DNA of 64,000 nt from Actinomycetospora soli (GTDB lineage Bacteria; Actinomycetota; Actinomycetes; Mycobacteriales; Pseudonocardiaceae): NCBI RefSeq assembly GCF_021026295.1, contig NZ_JAJNDA010000006.1:1-64000 (forward strand), read 5' to 3'. The position numbers were made by a program, and so were the translations under genes. Position 1 is the stretch's first letter; each line of letters begins with the position of its first letter. The notes beneath the pieces were generated by a model that ran no database searches, was not told the DNA's origin, and saw nothing but the letters and a program-made list of their open reading frames with translations. Positions 51,012 through 58,854 of the stretch are shown one piece after another.

Positions 51012-52940
51012 GTGGCGGTGGTGGTGACGAGGCGTGATTACTCCGAATGGCCTCTGGATCTTGTCGAACTGGTGTTCGATGATGGGTGCATGGCGATCGA
51101 GGCAGGGTGGGACCCCGACACGGGGATGCCGCTGCCTGACGATGCGCCGTTCGTGCCGCTCTCGGACGAGGAGCTCGCGGCGTGGGCGGTCGAGGACGCC
51201 CTCGCGCCGATCTCGGCGTACTCCTTCCATGACGAGGAGGAGCCGCCACTCGCCACCGAGCCAATCGAGCCGGTGGAGCCTGGGTGGGCGGTGCCGGGAG
51301 TCTCGGACGCTGAGCCCTCTTCTGGGGAGGGTGTGTCGGCGGAGTCGTTGTCACTGTTGGCTGAGGGCGCGGCCGCGGTCCGGGCCCGACGGTTGGCGGG
51401 GGCCCGGTTGTACCGGGCGATCAACGCCATCCGTGACAGCGATGTGCTCGACGAGACCGGCTACCGGCGGATGTCGCGGCTGCTGGAGGACCATCTGCGC
51501 CTGGACCCCACGACGGTCCGTCTGCTGGAGCGGCAGGCGGACGCGTTGCGGGAGACCGTCACCCCCACCGGGGCGAGGACACCGGCGGATCTGCCGGCGA
51601 CGGCGGCGGTGGTCGACGACGGGCTGGTCGACGAGCACCACGTCGAGGTGATCCGCAAGACGATGCAGCGCCTCGGCGCGGTCCCTGGCTTGGAGCCGGC
51701 GGTGCTGGCGACGGCGGAGGAGCAGCTCGCCGCGCTGGCCACCACCCACAGCCCGAAAGCACTGTTCTCGGCCGCCAGAGTGATCGCGGACCGGCTCGAC
51801 CCCGACGGCGCGGCGCCGAAGGACGACGACGCGTCGGGCAACGAGTTGCGCTACACCAAGCGCCGCAACGGGGACCTGCACGCCAAACTCGTGCTCCGCG
51901 AACGGGCCGCCGCGGCGTTGTTCGACGACGCGATCCGGGCCGCCACGCCTGCTCCGGCGTCCTCGGTGGTCGCCGACCCCGACACCGGGGAAGCCCCGGA
52001 ATCCGCCGACGGGAACCGTGGGCACGACCCGCGCGACGAGGCCGACCGCTCCCTCCCGGCCCGGCAAGCCTCGGGGTTGTTGGACCTGATCTCCGCCAGC
52101 CACCACGCCGGCCTCAACGAACCCGACCCCGAGCCCGGCCCCGGGCAGGCGGCCATGTCGTTCCCCGACGGCGACGGCGACGGCGACAACACCGCGCCCG
52201 CAGCGTCCGCCACGGACGAGCCTGCGGCCGAGGCCGACGAGCCGTCGATGTTCGGCCCCGGCGCCTCAGAGCAGGACGCCGGAACCGGTGCCGCCGGCAG
52301 CGGCTCCGGCGCCACCCCCGAACCCGAGCCCGAGTCCGAGTCCTGGTCCGAGGCTGAGGCCGATCCGGGAGAGTCGCCACCACGGCGGCCGTGGACCCCA
52401 CCGGACGTCGACACCATGGCGCTACCCGGCCGGGAACGCGTCACCCTGACCGTCACCCTCGACTACGAGACGCTGCGCCAACAACTCGCCGACACCAGCA
52501 CCGCGCTGGCGTTGCTCGGTGACTCCACCTGGATCCGCCCCGACACCGCGCGGCGGTTGGCCTGCGACGCCGACATCATCCCCATGCTGCTCGGCTCGAA
52601 GGGCGAAGTCCTCGACGTCGGCCGCAAGACCCGCTCGATCCCCACCGCCACCGCCCGCGCCGTCACCCGCCGCGACCGGCACTGCGCCTTCCCCGGCTGC
52701 CGCCGACGCGCGCGGCACTCCGAGATCCACCACATCATCCACTGGGCCCACGGCGGACACACCGAACCCGACAACCTGGTCTGCCTCTGCCGGTATCACC
52801 ACGACCTGGTCCACCACAGCGGCTGGGACGTCCACATGACCGACCACATGCCCTGGTTCCGACCCCCCACATGGCTCGACCCCACCCGACAACCCCGACA
52901 CAACCGGCCCTGGCAGAACCCGACCGACCTTTCGGCGTGA
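51012..52940 (+). CDS. DUF222 / HNH endonuclease protein
   Basis: The protein has 642 residues. The DUF222 region spans about 110-300 ('ARLYRAINAIRDSDVLDETG', 'TAAVVDDGLVDEHHVEVIRK'). A long acidic Glu/Pro/Asp/Gly-rich insert covers about 310-460. The HNH nuclease is at the end ('HCAFPGCRRRARHSEIHHII', 'DNLVCLCRYHHDLVHH'). This 13E12-like family is multicopy in actinobacteria and of unknown role. GTG 51012 is the longest start. ATG 51090 is a good alternative. Codon use is a little less GC-rich than in neighbours. Confidence 0.88.
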   Translation: MAVVVTRRDYSEWPLDLVELVFDDGCMAIEAGWDPDTGMPLPDDAPFVPLSDEELAAWAVEDALAPISAYSFHDEEEPPLATEPIEPVEPGWAVPGVSDAEPSSGEGVSAESLSLLAEGAAAVRARRLAGARLYRAINAIRDSDVLDETGYRRMSRLLEDHLRLDPTTVRLLERQADALRETVTPTGARTPADLPATAAVVDDGLVDEHHVEVIRKTMQRLGAVPGLEPAVLATAEEQLAALATTHSPKALFSAARVIADRLDPDGAAPKDDDASGNELRYTKRRNGDLHAKLVLRERAAAALFDDAIRAATPAPASSVVADPDTGEAPESADGNRGHDPRDEADRSLPARQASGLLDLISASHHAGLNEPDPEPGPGQAAMSFPDGDGDGDNTAPAASATDEPAAEADEPSMFGPGASEQDAGTGAAGSGSGATPEPEPESESWSEAEADPGESPPRRPWTPPDVDTMALPGRERVTLTVTLDYETLRQQLADTSTALALLGDSTWIRPDTARRLACDADIIPMLLGSKGEVLDVGRKTRSIPTATARAVTRRDRHCAFPGCRRRARHSEIHHIIHWAHGGHTEPDNLVCLCRYHHDLVHHSGWDVHMTDHMPWFRPPTWLDPTRQPRHNRPWQNPTDLSA

Positions 52941-52965
52941 AAGCCCCACGAAAGGCGGGAGCGGT

Positions 52966-53238
52966 GTGATCGGACGCGTGAGCCACCCGCGCCGACGCAC
53001 CGCCCCGCCGGGGGGAGGGGGCGGTCGGGCGCCGGGGCCACGCCGCGCGGCGACGGTGGCGCTGAGCGCTGCCGTCGTCGCGGCGGTCGGGTGGATCGCT
53101 GCCCCGTGGGTCGCGATGGCCCGACACGGCACCGTGGATCAGCGACACGTGCGGTCGTGGGCGGACGAGCCGGACACTCCCCCGGCGATCCCATTACCCC
53201 GCCGCCCGCCGGTCGTGGAGCACGTCCGCGCTCTCTAG
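52966..53238 (+). CDS. Small membrane protein with APxVxMARxGTxD motif
   Basis: The protein has 90 residues. An Arg/Gly/Pro-rich N-terminus, a single membrane helix ('ATVALSAAVVAAVGWIAAPW'), the motif W-I-A-A-P-W-V-A-M-A-R-H-G-T-V-D, then a short tail. Paralogue of 35042-35293. GTG 52966 has the ribosome site AAGGCGGGAG. Its last 45 bases overlap the end of the convergent HAD gene. Confidence 0.6.
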   Translation: MIGRVSHPRRRTAPPGGGGGRAPGPRRAATVALSAAVVAAVGWIAAPWVAMARHGTVDQRHVRSWADEPDTPPAIPLPRRPPVVEHVRAL

Positions 53239-53901
53239 CTCGGCCAACGAGTGAACGTGGAGGTCGGGCCGGGTGATGGCGGCCGTCGTCGGTGTCGCAC
53301 CCGTGCCGGCCTGGCCGTGCCGCCGCTCGACCCAGCACGTCCGCAGGCCGAGGGCGTGCGCGGCGCCGATGTCGTGATACTGACTCTGCGCGACGTGCAG
53401 CACCTCGTCCCGGTGGATGCCGACGGCCGCGAGCTTGGCCAGGGCCGCTTCGAACATGCGCGGGTCCGGCTTGTTCACCCCGACCTCGTCCACGGTCACC
53501 GTGTCGTGGAACGGATGGCCGAGGGCGGGCCCCCACGCCTCCACCGCAGCGCGATCGGCGTTGGTCAGCGCGATCAGCACGAACCGGTCCCGCCACCGGG
53601 CCAGCACCTCCGCCGCGTCGGGGAACGCAGGCCACGACCCGATCGACCGACGTAGAGGCGAGGGCACCTCCGCCAGTTCGGGGATGCCGAGGTCGACGGC
53701 CAGGCGCGCCGAGATCGGGTCGAGCATCGCCGGGAACGGCATCTCGGGCGTGCTCCGCTGCTGCACCGCCTCGGCGGCGCCGAACGCCGCCAGCACCGAC
53801 CCGTCGTCGGGAACGGCGGAGAACTCCCGCACGCACCGCAGGATGCCCGACTCGAAGTCGATCAACGTCCCGACGACGTCGAACGTCATGGCGTGGATCA
53901 T
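53194..53901 (-). CDS. HAD-superfamily hydrolase (haloacid dehalogenase-like)
   Basis: The protein has 235 residues. Motif I 'FDVVGTLID' has the nucleophile Asp8, motif II is 'LIALTNADR', motif III Lys is in 'VGVNKPDPRMFEAAL' and motif IV is 'VAQSQYHDIGAAHALG'. This is the type II haloacid dehalogenase layout. The second Asp of DxDxT is Val, as in dehalogenases, so phosphatase activity is less likely. It is divergent from a TetR gene with shared operator sites, so it is probably the TetR target. Confidence 0.85.
   Translation of the reverse strand: MIHAMTFDVVGTLIDFESGILRCVREFSAVPDDGSVLAAFGAAEAVQQRSTPEMPFPAMLDPISARLAVDLGIPELAEVPSPLRRSIGSWPAFPDAAEVLARWRDRFVLIALTNADRAAVEAWGPALGHPFHDTVTVDEVGVNKPDPRMFEAALAKLAAVGIHRDEVLHVAQSQYHDIGAAHALGLRTCWVERRHGQAGTGATPTTAAITRPDLHVHSLAELESADVLHDRRAAG
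53799..53814 (-). repeat. Dispersed motif copy in the HAD gene
   Basis: Exact core on the minus strand (GTTCCCGACGACGGGT), read V-P-D-D-G-S. Confidence 0.8.
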
Positions 53902-53912
53902 GCTCGCCTCCA

Positions 53913-53961
53913 GGTATACCGACCGGTCTCGTCGAGACAGTGACCCACCGGTCGGTATACC
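53913..53961. promoter_or_regulatory. Paired TetR operator sites
   Basis: GGTATACCGACCGGT (53913-53927) and its exact inverted copy ACCGGTCGGTATACC (53947-53961). Each holds the palindrome GGTATACC. The pair fills the 68-base gap between the divergent HAD and TetR genes. Confidence 0.75.
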
Positions 53962-53969
53962 GTCAAGTC

Positions 53970-54503
53970 GTGACCACCCCCGCCGGGCAGCGCATCCTCG
54001 AGCAGGCTTCGGCGCTCTTCTACGCGCACGGGATCACGGCGGTCGGGGTCGCCGGGATCGCCGAGGCCGCCGGCGTCACGAAGAAGACGCTGTACGACTG
54101 CTTCGGCTCGAAGTCCGCCCTGATCACCGCCTACCTGCAGCGCCGCCACAACCAGTGGTGGGCCGAACTCCAGGAGCGCCTCGCCGAACGGCCGGGTGTC
54201 GACACCGTCTTCGACACGTACCTGGCGCACTCCCAGTTCGACACCGAACTCGGGTGCGGGTTCCAGCGCGCCGCGGCCGAACTGCCGCACGATCACCCCG
54301 CGTTCGCGGTGATCCGCGCCCACAAGCAAGCCGTTCGCGACGAACTGGAGCGCCTCACCGGCGACCCCGAGCGCGCCGACTTCCTTTTCCTCCTCCTCGA
54401 GGGCGCCGTCGCCCGGCGTGCGTTCGAGGGCACCACCGAGGCACTCGAGTACGCTCGCGGCGTCGCGGCAGACCGACCTACGTCCGCGCCGACCGCCGAT
54501 TAG
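53970..54503 (+). CDS. TetR-family transcriptional regulator
   Basis: The protein has 177 residues. The N-terminal HTH is 'ALFYAHGITAVGVAGIAEAA' followed by 'GVTKKTLYDCFGSKSALITA', a textbook TetR DNA-binding domain. The ligand domain has a Cys in 'FDTELGCGFQRAAAELP'. It lies just downstream of the paired sites at 53913-53961 and most likely represses itself and the HAD gene. GTG 53970 is chosen by fit to the family N-terminus and distance from the operator. Confidence 0.88.
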   Translation: MTTPAGQRILEQASALFYAHGITAVGVAGIAEAAGVTKKTLYDCFGSKSALITAYLQRRHNQWWAELQERLAERPGVDTVFDTYLAHSQFDTELGCGFQRAAAELPHDHPAFAVIRAHKQAVRDELERLTGDPERADFLFLLLEGAVARRAFEGTTEALEYARGVAADRPTSAPTAD

Positions 54504-54614
54504 ACGGCGCTGTCGACGCGACGGAGCGTCGACGAACTCAAGCGCGGCGCGCACCGTTCCGACCGTGAGCGACGGACCGGCCGTCTCCGATTCCGCAATA
54601 GCGCGGCAATCGGG
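54504..54614. other. Short gap after the TetR gene
   Basis: No gene or clear repeat is seen here. It separates convergent transcription of TetR and the hypothetical gene that follows. Confidence 0.4.
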
Positions 54615-55055
54615 TCATGCCCGCACAGTCCAACCCCCACCTGGGGCCGTGGTCGGGCGAAGGTCGAGCTCCGAGTCACCCGCGAGAATCCAGCCGCCGC
54701 CCGGGATCGATCGCGGGACGAAGCGGCCGTCACCCATCTGCCAACCGCCGCCGGGCGCGCGAACCAGAAACTCACGTCGCGTGTTCCACTGCTGGGCCTG
54801 ACGGACGTGCGGAACAACGCGCGACGCGTTCATGAAACGGGTTTTCCTCCGGAGCGTTTCCACCGCCGACTCAGGGAGAGTCGTGGCGCCACGACCGACA
54901 GTTGACCGTTGCGCGATCGTTATGATGTCTGAGGACGCAGCCCAGTTGCCTCCGCTGGACGCATAGCCCACCAACGAGCTCAACTGTTCGCCTGGTGGTC
55001 GGATTATCACGCCAGACGGTCGCACTTCCCCGTCCACGCGGACCTTCCCGTCCAC
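54615..55055 (-). CDS. Hypothetical protein with three PGGGW repeats
   Basis: A possible 146-residue protein. No family is recognised. The C-terminal third holds three copies of P-G-G-G-W (APGGGWQMGD, IPGGGWILAGD, APGGGWTVRA) spaced 17-20 residues apart. Codon use is markedly less GC-rich at third positions than in the rest of the window, which suggests recent transfer or a non-coding stretch. It starts 21 bases after the stop of 55077-56252 on the same strand. Existence is uncertain. Confidence 0.4.
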   Translation of the reverse strand: MDGKVRVDGEVRPSGVIIRPPGEQLSSLVGYASSGGNWAASSDIITIAQRSTVGRGATTLPESAVETLRRKTRFMNASRVVPHVRQAQQWNTRREFLVRAPGGGWQMGDGRFVPRSIPGGGWILAGDSELDLRPTTAPGGGWTVRA

Positions 55056-55076
55056 GGTTCGCCACCTGGTCTAGCC

Positions 55077-56252
55077 CTACGACCATGCTGCAGGGCGCCA
55101 GAGGAAGGCGACCCCGTGCCCGGGCAGCATCCATGAGCTTGCTGGGAAGACAGCGACCCCCTTGCCAGCGTTCCACGTCGGAGGCTCGGCGCCGGTCACA
55201 GCAAAAGGCTTGATACTGAACTGCAGGTCCGGGTTCTCCGAGATGGAGAACGAACTGGTGTCGAAGGTCATCTGCTCGACGAAACACGGATACGGCGCCT
55301 GCCAGTAGCTGAAGCCGTCGGTAATGTTCTGGATCGTTGTCGAACTGATGGTCAGGCGCGTGATGGTCTCGACATCGTGGCGACTGCCGGACAGGGCGTG
55401 GAGATCGATCTCGAAGATCCGTAGACGATCCATGTACACGCGACGGTCCAGTTCGAGCCCCTCGGTGAGGTCGCTCCGGAAGAACGTGAGGTACTTGCCC
55501 CATTCCTGGACCTTGACCTCCCGGATGACGTCCCGCGGGTCACTGAGCGGCACCTCGTGCCTACGGCCGTGCTCATCGGCGTACTCGAGTCCGACGTGGA
55601 TGGAGCGCTGCATCGCCTCCACCGACTCCTCGAAACGAGGCTTGTCCGGGTCCTCACGCACGAACCACAGTTCGAAGAGCGGGAGCCGGCAGCCGGAAAT
55701 GATGGAGTCCCGCAGCAGCGGTTCTGAGGTCGCGAAGATGACGACCTTGGAGGTCGGCACACGGTTGCGGAACGAGTACCTCTGCTCGATGACGAGGTGG
55801 TAGCTGCGGTCGTCGAGACTGTCGAGGCGGAAGTCGATCTCGGTGTGCTCGCTGATGGTCAGGTCGCCCCCGTCACCGGCTCGACCCTCGCCTCCGAGCA
55901 GGGCGGTCAGGAGCGCCTGGTTGTAGGGCGACGGGCCGTAGACGCGGTCGAGGAGTCGCTCGGCGACGCGGCCCGGCGGCAGGACCTCGACGACGCCGCG
56001 TTCGACGACCTCGTTGACGTACTCGACGTGCCCGAGGAGTTCGCGGCGCACGACCCCGATGACGACGACCGCTGCGACCGCCAGCGACCCGACGAGTACG
56101 AGGACACCGCCGAACAGGAACGATTTGTCGGTCGACGTCAGCACGACGACGAGCAGACCGGCGAGCGCGACCAGCACGCCGCCCGCGGCCCATCGCCCCA
56201 AGGGCAGACGACCGAGGTCGCTGCGCCGAACGTTCCCCCCGTTCACCCTCAC
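55077..56252 (-). CDS. Two-helix membrane protein with large unrecognised cytoplasmic domain
   Basis: About 391 residues from GTG 56252 (GTG 56246 is also possible). Two membrane helices ('GGVLVALAGLLVVVLTS', 'GGVLVLVGSLAVAAVVVIGV') are followed by ~300 soluble residues with no recognisable domain. Features are 'LTISEHTEIDFRLDSLDDRS', 'FRNRVPTSKVVIFATSEPLL' and 'WQAPYPCFVEQMTFDTSSFS'. Third-position GC is lower than in neighbours, as in 54615-55055. The pair looks like an accessory insertion between TetR and GntR genes. Confidence 0.7.
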   Translation of the reverse strand: MRVNGGNVRRSDLGRLPLGRWAAGGVLVALAGLLVVVLTSTDKSFLFGGVLVLVGSLAVAAVVVIGVVRRELLGHVEYVNEVVERGVVEVLPPGRVAERLLDRVYGPSPYNQALLTALLGGEGRAGDGGDLTISEHTEIDFRLDSLDDRSYHLVIEQRYSFRNRVPTSKVVIFATSEPLLRDSIISGCRLPLFELWFVREDPDKPRFEESVEAMQRSIHVGLEYADEHGRRHEVPLSDPRDVIREVKVQEWGKYLTFFRSDLTEGLELDRRVYMDRLRIFEIDLHALSGSRHDVETITRLTISSTTIQNITDGFSYWQAPYPCFVEQMTFDTSSFSISENPDLQFSIKPFAVTGAEPPTWNAGKGVAVFPASSWMLPGHGVAFLWRPAAWS

Positions 56253-56304
56253 ATCTTGTGTGGCGATAGTGGCGTGAGACAACCACTGTGACGGGACGGG
56301 ATCG

Positions 56305-57135
56305 TCAGGAGCCGTCCGGCGGCGGGTCCTCGAACATCGGGGTGTCCCGGATCTCGATGTAGGTCGAGACGGTGGCCGGCGCGCGCTTCTCGGAGGCGAC
56401 GTCGACCTGACGGCGGATGCCGGAGTAGAGCCCGAGGAGATGGGTCGCCATGGCCATCCGGGCGCCGATCTCGTCGCCCCGACGAATCTGCACCGCCACC
56501 TGGACGTGGTCGAGGGCCGACCGGTCGTGCACCTCGGCACTGGTGAAGCTGTGCTCGCGCCACTCGGCCACCAGCGGGGTGAGCATGCCGTACAGGCTCT
56601 TCAGGTACTCGTTCCCGGACGCCTCGACGATCGCGCCGTGGAACTCCTCGTCCGCCTTGAGCAGGGCCGCGCCGTCGCCGGGGTCCGCGGCCTGGTCGAT
56701 CCGGCTGAGCTTGACGATGTCGTCGCGCTGACCGGCGGAGGCCCGCGCGGCCGCGAGCCCGGCCGCCGCCCCCTCGAGGGCGATCCGGACCTCCATCACG
56801 TCCCGGACGTCGAACTCCCGCGCGGCCATCCGCTCCTGCATCACCTCGACCGTCGTCCGCGCGGGCGTCGCCGACACGAACCAGCCGCGGCCCCGGTTGA
56901 CCTCGACCACGCCCTGTGCCTGCAGGCGCTGCAGACCCGACCGCACCGAGCTCCGGGCCACCCCGAAGCGACGCGCGAGCTCGGGTTCGGTGATGAGCTT
57001 CTCGCCGGGTGCGAGGACCCCGTCGCGGACCAGTTCGAGGATGCGGTCGGCCACGAGGTCCGGGATGGGCTTCCTCGTGTCGGGCAGCGACCAGCGTTCG
57101 CTCTCGGACGTCTCGTCCTGATCATCCGCACTCAT
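56305..57135 (-). CDS. GntR-family (FadR/FCD type) transcriptional regulator
   Basis: The protein has 276 residues. The winged helix is 'LITEPELARRFGVARSSVRS' then 'GLQRLQAQGVVEVNRGRGWF'. The FCD ligand domain has 'RIALEGAAAGLAAARASAGQ' and 'FHGAIVEASGNEYLKSLYGM', with metal-binding Asp/His positions (ADEEFH, and H in MATHLLG). FCD proteins respond to organic acids or sugars. The TNGTCnGACnA-like sites nearby fit this family. Divergent from the small membrane gene at 57310. Confidence 0.88.
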   Translation of the reverse strand: MSADDQDETSESERWSLPDTRKPIPDLVADRILELVRDGVLAPGEKLITEPELARRFGVARSSVRSGLQRLQAQGVVEVNRGRGWFVSATPARTTVEVMQERMAAREFDVRDVMEVRIALEGAAAGLAAARASAGQRDDIVKLSRIDQAADPGDGAALLKADEEFHGAIVEASGNEYLKSLYGMLTPLVAEWREHSFTSAEVHDRSALDHVQVAVQIRRGDEIGARMAMATHLLGLYSGIRRQVDVASEKRAPATVSTYIEIRDTPMFEDPPPDGS

Positions 57136-57223
57136 ACCGACCTCGCGAACTCCGGCGGCTCCGTCGTGCCGCCGAACGACGTCGGACGACGGACACCTCA
57201 ACGTAGCACGGCATACAAGCACA

Positions 57224-57232
57224 TGTCGGACA
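57224..57232. promoter_or_regulatory. GntR half-palindromic site 1
   Basis: TGTCGGACA lies upstream of both the regulator gene and the small membrane gene. Confidence 0.45.
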
Positions 57233-57243
57233 GCAGAAGGGCG

Positions 57244-57273
57244 TTGACAGACAACATCTCTCCTTCTCATGCT
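57244..57273 (+). promoter_or_regulatory. SigA-type promoter
   Basis: -35 TTGACA (57244-57249), 18-base spacer, -10 CATGCT (57268-57273), in front of the small membrane gene. Confidence 0.5.
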
Positions 57274-57309
57274 GAGAGACATCAGACAACGAGACATCGG
57301 GGGAACACC

Positions 57310-57513
57310 ATGAGCAGCATCCCGGCCGGTCAGCTGGTTCTCGTCCTCGCCCTCGGCATCTTCCTCGTCATCGTCTTCTGGCGCGTGGCCATCCCGATCA
57401 TCCTCGCCCTCGTGCTGGCCAAGGTGGTCGTGTCGATCGCCGCGATGGCGCAGACGCTCCCGCTCCAGCCGGCCGCGTCGGCCCTCGCGACCGTGGCTCC
57501 GCTCCTCCACTGA
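57310..57513 (+). CDS. Small single-helix membrane protein
   Basis: The protein has 67 residues with one long hydrophobic segment ('LVLVLALGIFLVIVFWRVAI' and 'PIILALVLAKVVVSIAAMA'). No family is recognised. ATG 57310 is preceded by a clear GGGGGA ribosome site. Its promoter and the divergent GntR gene share a TGTCGGACA site, and a second site lies right after its stop. Confidence 0.65.
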   Translation: MSSIPAGQLVLVLALGIFLVIVFWRVAIPIILALVLAKVVVSIAAMAQTLPLQPAASALATVAPLLH

Positions 57514-57575
57514 GGTTGTCGGACAACCGACCCGACCGATCGTCCCGCACCGGCGAACCCGGCCCTGGTCGGACA
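57514..57575. promoter_or_regulatory. GntR operator GGTTGTCGGACAACC and a third site
   Basis: A perfect 7-bp inverted repeat (57514-57528) matches the FadR/FCD consensus TNGTCnGACNA. A weaker TGGTCGGACA follows at 57566-57575. Both lie upstream of the SnoaL-like gene, which is the likely target. Confidence 0.6.
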
Positions 57576-57601
57576 GTCGGGAACGCGCCAGGCTCCGCCC
57601 C

Positions 57602-58084
57602 ATGCTCACCGCGGAGCACATGTCAGCCCTGATCCGGCGCTACTTCGACGGCTGCAACGACGCCGACGTCGAGGGCATGATCGCCTGCTTCACCCCGGAC
57701 GCCGTGCACTACTTCCCGCCGGGGATGTACGGCGGGGCCTGGCGCGGGGCGCGCACGATCGCGGAGAACTGGGCGCACCGGGTCGCGACGCTGGGCTCGG
57801 CCTGGACGATCGACCGCCTCCTCGCCGACCCGGCGAGCGCGCAGGCCGTGATCGAGTGGAGCCACTTCAAGACCGCGGAGGGCACGGTCCTGCGCGGCGA
57901 CGAGTGGTACGTGTTCGACGAGGCGTCCGGCCTGATCGCGGAGATCCGCGCCTACTACGCCTCCCCCGTCGACCCGACCCGCGCCGAACTCGCCCTCGAC
58001 GGCTACGACTACGCGGGCCGCGGCTATCCGCTCACCTGCCCGGTGCCGCGCCCACACGCCACGCAGAGAACATCGTCCACCTGA
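57602..58084 (+). CDS. SnoaL/NTF2-like protein
   Basis: The protein has 160 residues: 'MSALIRRYFDGCNDADVEGM', 'CFTPDAVHYFPPGMYGGAWR', 'WSHFKTAEGTVLRGDEWYVF' and 'LIAEIRAYYASPVDPTRAEL' fit the SnoaL-like cone fold. Members are small enzymes (cyclases, isomerases, hydrolases) or binding proteins. The upstream GntR-type palindrome suggests that it is induced by the GntR regulator's ligand. Confidence 0.82.
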   Translation: MLTAEHMSALIRRYFDGCNDADVEGMIACFTPDAVHYFPPGMYGGAWRGARTIAENWAHRVATLGSAWTIDRLLADPASAQAVIEWSHFKTAEGTVLRGDEWYVFDEASGLIAEIRAYYASPVDPTRAELALDGYDYAGRGYPLTCPVPRPHATQRTSST

Positions 58085-58085
58085 A

Positions 58086-58116
58086 GTTGACGCTCAGCCA
58101 AGCGTCAACCTACGGT
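58086..58116 (+). promoter_or_regulatory. Promoter with overlapping 9-bp palindrome
   Basis: The inverted repeat GTTGACGCT-6-AGCGTCAAC (58086-58109) covers the -35 TTGACG (58087-58092). The -10 TACGGT (58111-58116) follows 18 bases later and lies six bases before ATG 58123, so the message is leaderless. Confidence 0.75.
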
Positions 58117-58122
58117 GGACGC

Positions 58123-58845
58123 ATGACCTCACCACCGTCGCCCGTCCGCCTCGACGACCTCATCCGTGCCATCACCACCGTGCACGACCAGCCGCTCGAC
58201 CAGCTCTCCGACGCCGTCCTCGCGGCCGAGCACCTGGGTGAGGTGGCCGACCACCTCATCGGCCACTTCGTCGACCAGGCCCGCCGCTCGGGCGCGTCGT
58301 GGACCGAGATCGGCGCGAGCATGGGCGTCACGAAGCAGGCCGCCCAGAAGCGGTTCGTCCCGAAGGGCGGGACGAGCGACCTCGACCCCGAGGAGGGGTT
58401 CCGTCGCTTCACGCCGCGGGCGCGGTCGGTGGTCGTGGCCGCGCAGGAGGAGGCGCGCGCCGCCCGCAGCCCCGAGATCACCCCCGGGCACCTGGCCCTC
58501 GGGCTGCTCTCCCAGCCGGAGGGCCTGGGCGCGCGGGCGGTCGTCGCGCAGGGCGTCAGCGCCGAGGCGCTGCGGCGCAGGGTCGCCGAGGAGCTGCCGG
58601 CCCCCGTCGAGGAGCCGCCCGCCCTCATCCCGTTCGACGCGGCCGCGAAGAAGGTCCTCGAGCTGACCTTCCGGCAGGCGTTGCGCCTCGGGCACAACTA
58701 CGTCGGCACCGAGCACCTCCTGCTCGCCCTGCTCGAGGCCGAGGACGGCGCGGGCGTGCTCACCGGTCTCGGCCTCGACAAGGCCGCGGCCGAGACCGAG
58801 GTGACCCGGCTCCTCGCGGAGGCGACCGGGCAGCAGGAGCGGTAG
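58123..58845 (+). CDS. HTH / Clp-N repeat protein
   Basis: The protein has 240 residues. Residues 38-75 form a helix-turn-helix ('SGASWTEIGASMGVTKQAAQ', 'KRFVPKGG'). Residues 95-235 carry two Clp N-terminal repeats ('ITPGHLALGLLSQPEGLGAR', 'VGTEHLLLALLEAEDGAGVL') without any AAA+ ATPase. Such stand-alone ClpN proteins may link DNA binding to substrate binding for ClpC/ClpP. A palindrome over its own promoter suggests self-repression. Confidence 0.85.
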   Translation: MTSPPSPVRLDDLIRAITTVHDQPLDQLSDAVLAAEHLGEVADHLIGHFVDQARRSGASWTEIGASMGVTKQAAQKRFVPKGGTSDLDPEEGFRRFTPRARSVVVAAQEEARAARSPEITPGHLALGLLSQPEGLGARAVVAQGVSAEALRRRVAEELPAPVEEPPALIPFDAAAKKVLELTFRQALRLGHNYVGTEHLLLALLEAEDGAGVLTGLGLDKAAAETEVTRLLAEATGQQER

Positions 58846-58854
58846 GACCCGGCG

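Noticed and set aside
51012-52940. Homing endonuclease or intein
   Set aside because: The HNH domain sits at the C-terminus of a DUF222 protein with no splicing motifs and no split host gene. This is the common 13E12-like family.
55797-56291. Plus-strand frame opposite the two-helix protein gene
   Set aside because: No ribosome site, no domain, and the minus-strand frame encodes clear membrane helices.
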